Of a stretch of DNA of 64,000 nt, positions 59,547 through 64,000 are shown one piece after another. A program made the translations under genes and the position numbers. The DNA lies in the NCBI RefSeq assembly GCF_900100085.1, contig NZ_FNEJ01000006.1, forward strand, positions 202,688-266,687. The letters run 5' to 3'. Each line of letters starts with the position of its first letter. Within the stretch, counting starts at the first letter, position 1. This stretch comes from Salipiger marinus (GTDB lineage: Bacteria; Pseudomonadota; Alphaproteobacteria; Rhodobacterales; Rhodobacteraceae). Below the pieces are notes generated by a model. That model made no database searches and was not told the DNA's origin. It saw nothing but the letters and a program-made list of their open reading frames with translations.

Positions 59547-60578
59547 ATGGACGCCATCATCCTGCAAATCCTGAACGGACTCGACAAGGGCTCCGCCTAT
59601 GCGCTGATCGCGCTGGGGCTTACGCTTATCTTCGGCACGCTTGGTGTCGTCAACTTCGCGCATGGCGCGCTGTTCATGATCGGCGCCTTCTGCGCGGTCA
59701 CACTCAGCCGTCTGCTGACGCTCAGCCATCAGGTCCTTGACGAAAGCCGCAAGGATTTCCTTGGCAATCCGCTGAAAGTCGACGTGCCCTATGTCACCGA
59801 ATGGTTCGGAGAGACGACCGGCGCCGCCATCATCGACTGGGCGGTGCCGCTGGCCATCCTGTTTTCCATCCCCGTCATGATCCTGATCGGGGTCATCATG
59901 GAACGCGGGCTGATCAAGCATTTCTACAAGCGCCCCCATGCCGACCAGATCCTCGTGACCTTCGGGCTGGCCATCGTGCTGCAGGAAATCATCAAGTATT
60001 TCTACGGCGCCAATCCCATTCCGACCCCCGCCCCCGAGGTGTTCCGCGGGTCGTTCGATTTCGGCGTGCTGCTTGGGTTCGATCCGAACGCGGTGATCTA
60101 TCCCTATTGGCGGCTGGTCTATTTCGGCTTTGCCGCGCTCATCATCGGCGGCGTCTTCGCCTTCCTGCAGTTCACCACTTTCGGCATGGTGGTGCGCGCG
60201 GGCATGGCCGACCGCGAAACCGTGGGCCTGCTGGGCATCAACATCGACAAGCGGTTTACCATCATGTTCGGGCTGGCCGCCGCCGTGGCGGGGCTGGCAG
60301 GGGTGATGTACGCGCCGATCAATTCGCCCAACTATCACATGGGCATGGATTTTCTGGTGCTCAGCTTCGTGGTCGTCGTGGTGGGCGGCATGGGCTCGCT
60401 GCCCGGTGCGGTGCTGGCGGGCTTCCTGCTGGGGATCCTCGAAAGCTTCGCCTCGATGAACCAGATCAAGGCCATCCTGCCCGGCATTGACCAGATCATC
60501 ATCTATCTGGTGGCCATCATCATTCTGCTGACCCGTCCGCGTGGCCTCATGGGCCGCAAGGGCGTGATGGAGGACTAA
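59547..60578 (+). CDS. Branched-chain-type ABC permease (LivH-like)
   Basis: A 343-residue permease started at ATG 59547. It begins with the LivH pattern [30 protein letters not shown], split as [16 protein letters not shown] and VVNFAHG, and has the ATPase-docking loop [17 protein letters not shown] near residue 225. It is longer than typical LivH because of an insert near residues 55-85 ([20 protein letters not shown]). Works with the next three genes. Confidence 0.93.
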   Translation: MDAIILQILNGLDKGSAYALIALGLTLIFGTLGVVNFAHGALFMIGAFCAVTLSRLLTLSHQVLDESRKDFLGNPLKVDVPYVTEWFGETTGAAIIDWAVPLAILFSIPVMILIGVIMERGLIKHFYKRPHADQILVTFGLAIVLQEIIKYFYGANPIPTPAPEVFRGSFDFGVLLGFDPNAVIYPYWRLVYFGFAALIIGGVFAFLQFTTFGMVVRAGMADRETVGLLGINIDKRFTIMFGLAAAVAGLAGVMYAPINSPNYHMGMDFLVLSFVVVVVGGMGSLPGAVLAGFLLGILESFASMNQIKAILPGIDQIIIYLVAIIILLTRPRGLMGRKGVMED

Positions 60579-60580
60579 GC

Positions 60581-61786
60581 ATGTTCGGTCTCGGCAAGAA
60601 AGACCTGTCCCTGTTCCTGATCGTCGTGGGGCTGGCGCTGTTCGCCCCCTTCCTCCTGAACCCCTTCCCCACCGGCAGTTCGCTGGCGCAGTTCAACGCG
60701 GGCTATCCCGACCTGATGCAGCGTTTCGTGATCTTCGGCATCTTCGCCATCGGCTTCAACCTGCTGTTCGGGCTGACCGGCTACCTGTCCTTTGGCCATG
60801 CCGCCTTTCTGGGCATGGGATCCTATGCCGCCGTCTGGATGTTCAAGCTGCTGAGCATGAACGTGATTCCGGCTATCCTGCTGTCCATGGTGGTGGCCGG
60901 GCTGTTTGCCGTGGTCATCGGCTATGTCAGCCTGCGGCGGTCGGGCATCTACTTCTCTATCCTCACGCTCGCCTTCGCGCAGATGAGCTACAACCTTGCC
61001 TATTCGGTGCTGACCCCCATCACCAATGGCGAAACCGGGCTGCAGATCACGCTCAACGATCCGCGCATCTTCGGCGTCAGCGCCACGGCGGATGGCGGCA
61101 TTCCGGTGACCAACCTCTTCGGGCTGGAAATGCGCAGCGCCACCACGCTAGACATCGCGGGCTGGAGCTTCAGCTTTTCGGCGGGCTATTACCTCTGCGC
61201 GATCATGATGATCCTCGCCTTCTACCTTGCCATCCGCATCTTCCGCTCGCCCTTCGGGCTGATGCTGCGGGCGATCAAGTCGAACCAGCACCGGCTGAAC
61301 TATACCGGGCTGAATGCGCGGCCCTATACGCTGGCGGTGTTTGTCATCTCCGGCATGTATGCGGGGCTGGCGGGCGGGCTTCTCGCCTCGATGGATCCGC
61401 TGGCGGGGCCCGAGCGCATGCAGTGGACCGCCTCCGGCGAGGTGGTGCTGATGACCATTCTGGGCGGCGCGGGCACGCTGATCGGGCCGGTGCTGGGTGC
61501 GGGCTTCATCAAGTATTTCGAGAACATCTTCTCCAAGATCAATGACGGCGTGCTGCACAGCTGGTTCGCCTTCCTGCCCGACGGCATCGAAAATCTGGTG
61601 GTCGGGCTGATCCATCCCTTCGTGGGCAAGGGCTGGCACCTGACGCTGGGACTGATGTTCATGCTGGTGGTGATCTTCCTGCCCGGCGGTCTGGTGGAGG
61701 GCGGCCAGCGCATCGGACGCCTGATGCGGCGACGCAAGAAGCCGGCGCAGGATCCGCGCAAGCCCAGCCCCAACCCCGCCGAATAA
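60581..61786 (+). CDS. Branched-chain-type ABC permease (LivM-like)
   Basis: A 401-residue permease, 2 bases after livH-like. Features: [20 protein letters not shown] near residue 60, [20 protein letters not shown] near 107, and [21 protein letters not shown] near 220. A short basic tail ([17 protein letters not shown]) ends the protein. Forms the channel with the LivH-like subunit. Confidence 0.93.
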   Translation: MFGLGKKDLSLFLIVVGLALFAPFLLNPFPTGSSLAQFNAGYPDLMQRFVIFGIFAIGFNLLFGLTGYLSFGHAAFLGMGSYAAVWMFKLLSMNVIPAILLSMVVAGLFAVVIGYVSLRRSGIYFSILTLAFAQMSYNLAYSVLTPITNGETGLQITLNDPRIFGVSATADGGIPVTNLFGLEMRSATTLDIAGWSFSFSAGYYLCAIMMILAFYLAIRIFRSPFGLMLRAIKSNQHRLNYTGLNARPYTLAVFVISGMYAGLAGGLLASMDPLAGPERMQWTASGEVVLMTILGGAGTLIGPVLGAGFIKYFENIFSKINDGVLHSWFAFLPDGIENLVVGLIHPFVGKGWHLTLGLMFMLVVIFLPGGLVEGGQRIGRLMRRRKKPAQDPRKPSPNPAE

Positions 61787-61796
61787 GGAGCACGTC

Positions 61797-62552
61797 ATGG
61801 GTATTCTTGAAGTCAAGGACGTGAACAAGCGCTTCGGCGGGCTGAAGGCGCTGTCAGAGGTCAACCTGTCGGTGCGCGAAAACAGCGTGCATGCCATCAT
61901 CGGCCCCAATGGCGCGGGCAAATCCACCCTGCTCAACTGTCTGGTGGGCAAGCTCATCCCCGACACCGGGTCGGTGCTGTTCGACGGGCAGTCGGTGCTG
62001 GGGCGCAAACCGTTCGAGATCAACCAGATGGGGATCTCCCGCGTGTTCCAGACACCCGAGATTTTCGGCGATCTGACGGTGATGGAAAACATGATGATCC
62101 CGCTGTTTGCGCGGCGGGACGGGTCCTTCCGCCTGCATGCCATCCGCTCGGTGCGGGCGGAACGCGCGCTGGTGGAACGCGCCGAACAGATGCTGACCGA
62201 TGTCAAGATGATCGACAAGCGCAGCATGCACGCGGCCTCCATGTCGCGCGGCGACAAGCGGCGGCTGGAAATGGCCATGTGTCTGGTGCAGGAACCGCGG
62301 CTGCTGCTGCTGGACGAACCCACCGCCGGCATGGCGCGCGCCGACACCAACAACACCATCGATCTGCTGAAAGAGATCAAGGAGTCGCGCAACATCACCA
62401 TGGCGATCATCGAGCACGACATGCATGTGGTGTTTTCGCTGGCCGACCGCATCACCGTTCTGGCCCAGGGCACGCCGCTGGTCGAAGACACGCCTGCCAA
62501 CATCAAGGGCCACCCCAAGGTCCGAGAGGCCTACTTAGGCGAACACGCCTGA
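61797..62552 (+). CDS. ABC ATPase (LivG-like)
   Basis: A 251-residue ATPase. Walker A GPNGAGKST near residue 37, Q-loop region ISRVFQTPEIFG, signature MSRGDKRRLEMAMCL near 144 (LSGG replaced by MSRG), Walker B LLLLDEPTAGM and H-loop EHDMHVVFSLADRI. The MSRGD signature is a variant but conserved in some Liv-type ATPases. One of two ATPases of the transporter. Confidence 0.93.
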   Translation: MGILEVKDVNKRFGGLKALSEVNLSVRENSVHAIIGPNGAGKSTLLNCLVGKLIPDTGSVLFDGQSVLGRKPFEINQMGISRVFQTPEIFGDLTVMENMMIPLFARRDGSFRLHAIRSVRAERALVERAEQMLTDVKMIDKRSMHAASMSRGDKRRLEMAMCLVQEPRLLLLDEPTAGMARADTNNTIDLLKEIKESRNITMAIIEHDMHVVFSLADRITVLAQGTPLVEDTPANIKGHPKVREAYLGEHA

Positions 62553-62580
62553 TCCCCCCTGCTGAACGGAGCCCAACATC

Positions 62581-63336
62581 ATGAATGTCAGACCGGATTT
62601 TTCCAAGAACGCCAATCAGGCCGAAACCGCCCCCGCCTTCCTGTCGGTCTGGGACATGCATTCCTATTACGGCGAAAGCTATATCGTGCAGGGGATCAGC
62701 TTCAACGTGCACGAGGGCGAGATCGTGGCGCTTCTGGGGCGCAACGGCGCGGGCAAGACCACCACGCTGCGCTCCATCGCCCGGCTGGGCAACCCGCAGG
62801 TGCAGCGCGGCGAGATCTGGCTGGATCACCAGCCGCTGCACCGCATGTCGTCGCATCAGGCGGCGGTGGCGGGGCTGGGGCTGGTGCCCGAGGACCGGCG
62901 GATCATTGCGGGCCTGACGGTGGAAGAGAACCTGCAGCTTGCCCAGATCGCGCCGCCGGTCGGCTGGTCGCTGGACCGGCTTTACCAGCTCTTTCCGCGC
63001 CTTGGCGAGCGGCGCAAGCAGGAAGGGGTCACCCTATCGGGGGGCGAACAGCAGATGCTGGCGATCGCCCGGGCGCTGGCGCGCGACATCAAGCTGCTGC
63101 TTCTGGACGAGCCCTACGAGGGGCTGGCCCCGGTGATCGTGGACGAGATCGAAAAAACCCTGCGCCACATCAAGGAACAGGGCATGACCACGGTTCTGGT
63201 GGAACAGAACGCGGTGCGCGCGCTGCAGCTGGCGGACCGCGCGATCATCCTCGATACAGGCTCCATCGTCTTTGACGGCACCGCCGCCGAGGTGCTGGAG
63301 AATGAAAGCCTGCGGGCGGAGTATCTGGCGATCTGA
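62581..63336 (+). CDS. ABC ATPase (LivF-like)
   Basis: A 251-residue ATPase with a short N-terminal extension. Walker A GRNGAGKTT near residue 53, GLVPEDRRIIAGLTVEENL near 95, signature LSGGEQQMLAIARAL near 148, Walker B LLLDEPYEGLAP and H-loop VEQNAVRALQLADRA. Pairs with the LivG-like subunit. Confidence 0.93.
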   Translation: MNVRPDFSKNANQAETAPAFLSVWDMHSYYGESYIVQGISFNVHEGEIVALLGRNGAGKTTTLRSIARLGNPQVQRGEIWLDHQPLHRMSSHQAAVAGLGLVPEDRRIIAGLTVEENLQLAQIAPPVGWSLDRLYQLFPRLGERRKQEGVTLSGGEQQMLAIARALARDIKLLLLDEPYEGLAPVIVDEIEKTLRHIKEQGMTTVLVEQNAVRALQLADRAIILDTGSIVFDGTAAEVLENESLRAEYLAI

Positions 63337-63420
63337 CGGCGGGATCCCCGGCCTGCGACCAAAGCGGTCTTGATTTCCCGGTCCGGGCACGCATGCTCTG
63401 CGCAAAGAGGAGAGAATGCC

Positions 63421-64000
63421 ATGACCCATCAGTCCACCTACCCGCCCTCGGCGGAATTTGTGTCGCGGGCGCATGTGGATGCGTCCGGGTATGAGGCGAT
63501 GTATGCGCGGTCGCTGTCGGACCCCGAGGGGTTCTGGGCGGATCAGGCGGGGCGGCTGGACTGGGTCAGCGCGCCCACGAAGATCAAGAACACCTGCTTC
63601 GATTTTGGCGCGGTCTCGATCAAGTGGTACGAGGATGGCCTGCTGAACGTCGCCTATAACTGCGTCGACCGGCATCTGGCCACCCGCGCCGACCAGACCG
63701 CGATCCTGTTCGAGCCCGACAACCCCGAAGAACCGGCGCAGCACATCACCTATGCCCAGCTGTCGGACCGGGTGAACCGCATGGCCAATGTCCTGCTCAG
63801 CCAGGGGGTCATGCGCGGCGACCGCGTGGTGATCTATCTGCCGATGATCCCCGAAGCCGCCTATGCCATGCTGGCCTGCGCCCGCATCGGCGCGGTGCAT
63901 TCCATCGTCTTTGCCGGGTTTTCCCCCGATGCGCTGGCCAACCGCATCAATGACTGCGGCGCCAAGCTGGTCATCACCGCCGACACCGCCCCGCGCGGCG
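63421..64000 (+). CDS. acs: Acetyl-CoA synthetase (acetate-CoA ligase), N-terminal part
   Basis: The frame opens at ATG 63421 and runs off the right edge, giving 193 residues. The ACS N-terminal signature is clear: [75 protein letters not shown] and [18 protein letters not shown]. The enzyme activates acetate, and often propionate, with ATP and CoA. It follows the Liv-type transporter by 84 bp, so uptake and activation may be co-regulated with the kinase and XRE regulator nearby. The catalytic C-terminal domain is outside the window. Confidence 0.95.
   Translation, partial: MTHQSTYPPSAEFVSRAHVDASGYEAMYARSLSDPEGFWADQAGRLDWVSAPTKIKNTCFDFGAVSIKWYEDGLLNVAYNCVDRHLATRADQTAILFEPDNPEEPAQHITYAQLSDRVNRMANVLLSQGVMRGDRVVIYLPMIPEAAYAMLACARIGAVHSIVFAGFSPDALANRINDCGAKLVITADTAPRG

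Overview
The window comes from the chromosome of a high-GC alphaproteobacterium, most likely a member of the Rhodobacteraceae (Roseobacter/Paracoccus group). Support for this is the GC-rich codon use, the UPF0335/GapR-type gene, the sulfide-detoxification operon of Blh and YedE proteins, and the symporter-kinase/acetate cluster. The taxon is inferred from gene content only.

Layout. (1) 1-5,522: an arabinoside-type sugar uptake operon (end of a GH51 arabinofuranosidase, ABC ATPase, binding protein, two permeases) with a convergent GntR/FCD regulator. (2) 5,688-5,771: tRNA-Leu(UAA). (3) 5,863-45,764: a complete prophage of about 39.9 kb inserted in the 3' end of tRNA-Thr(UGU). It is bounded by a perfect 46-bp direct repeat, and the intact tRNA is at the right end. 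(4) 45,845-53,038: an iron-type ABC permease, a GapR-family protein, small hypotheticals, a persulfide dioxygenase/YedE/DUF442 operon and a FliM-like SpoA protein. (5) 53,132-64,000: a short-chain carboxylate module with a symporter-histidine kinase, a small membrane protein, a receiver-only response regulator, an XRE short-chain acyl regulator, a five-gene Liv-type ABC transporter and the start of acetyl-CoA synthetase.

The prophage is temperate with a T7/BPP-1-like podovirus virion. Leftward from the immunity region it carries a Cro-like gene followed by a strong terminator, a primase and ATPase replication pair, a highly ordered array of GTTGTAG repeats, then terminase, accessory genes, portal, scaffold, capsid, tail tube proteins, ejection proteins, tailspike and a lysis cassette ending in overlapping spanins. 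Almost every gene in this operon overlaps the next by ATGA or TGATG. Rightward from the immunity region run the repressor, small genes, an excisionase-like gene and a tyrosine integrase.

Both ends of the prophage carry lower-GC defence cargo. Just inside the left att site is a RloC-like AAA ATPase with a zinc-hook motif. Just inside the right att site is a retron-like system: HEPN-like protein, winged-helix protein, a non-coding RNA and a reverse transcriptase. The ncRNA has clear a1/a2 complementarity, a perfect 20-bp msd stem and its own TTGACC-18-TATAAT promoter. I cannot place the HEPN plus winged-helix pair in a retron subtype, and I regard it as the best candidate for an undescribed system here. 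The virion operon also holds a DUF2829/Tad2-type anti-Thoeris gene, and a 1,243-residue ejected protein that appears to combine muramidase-like, ParB/DdrB-like and RelA/SpoT-like segments.
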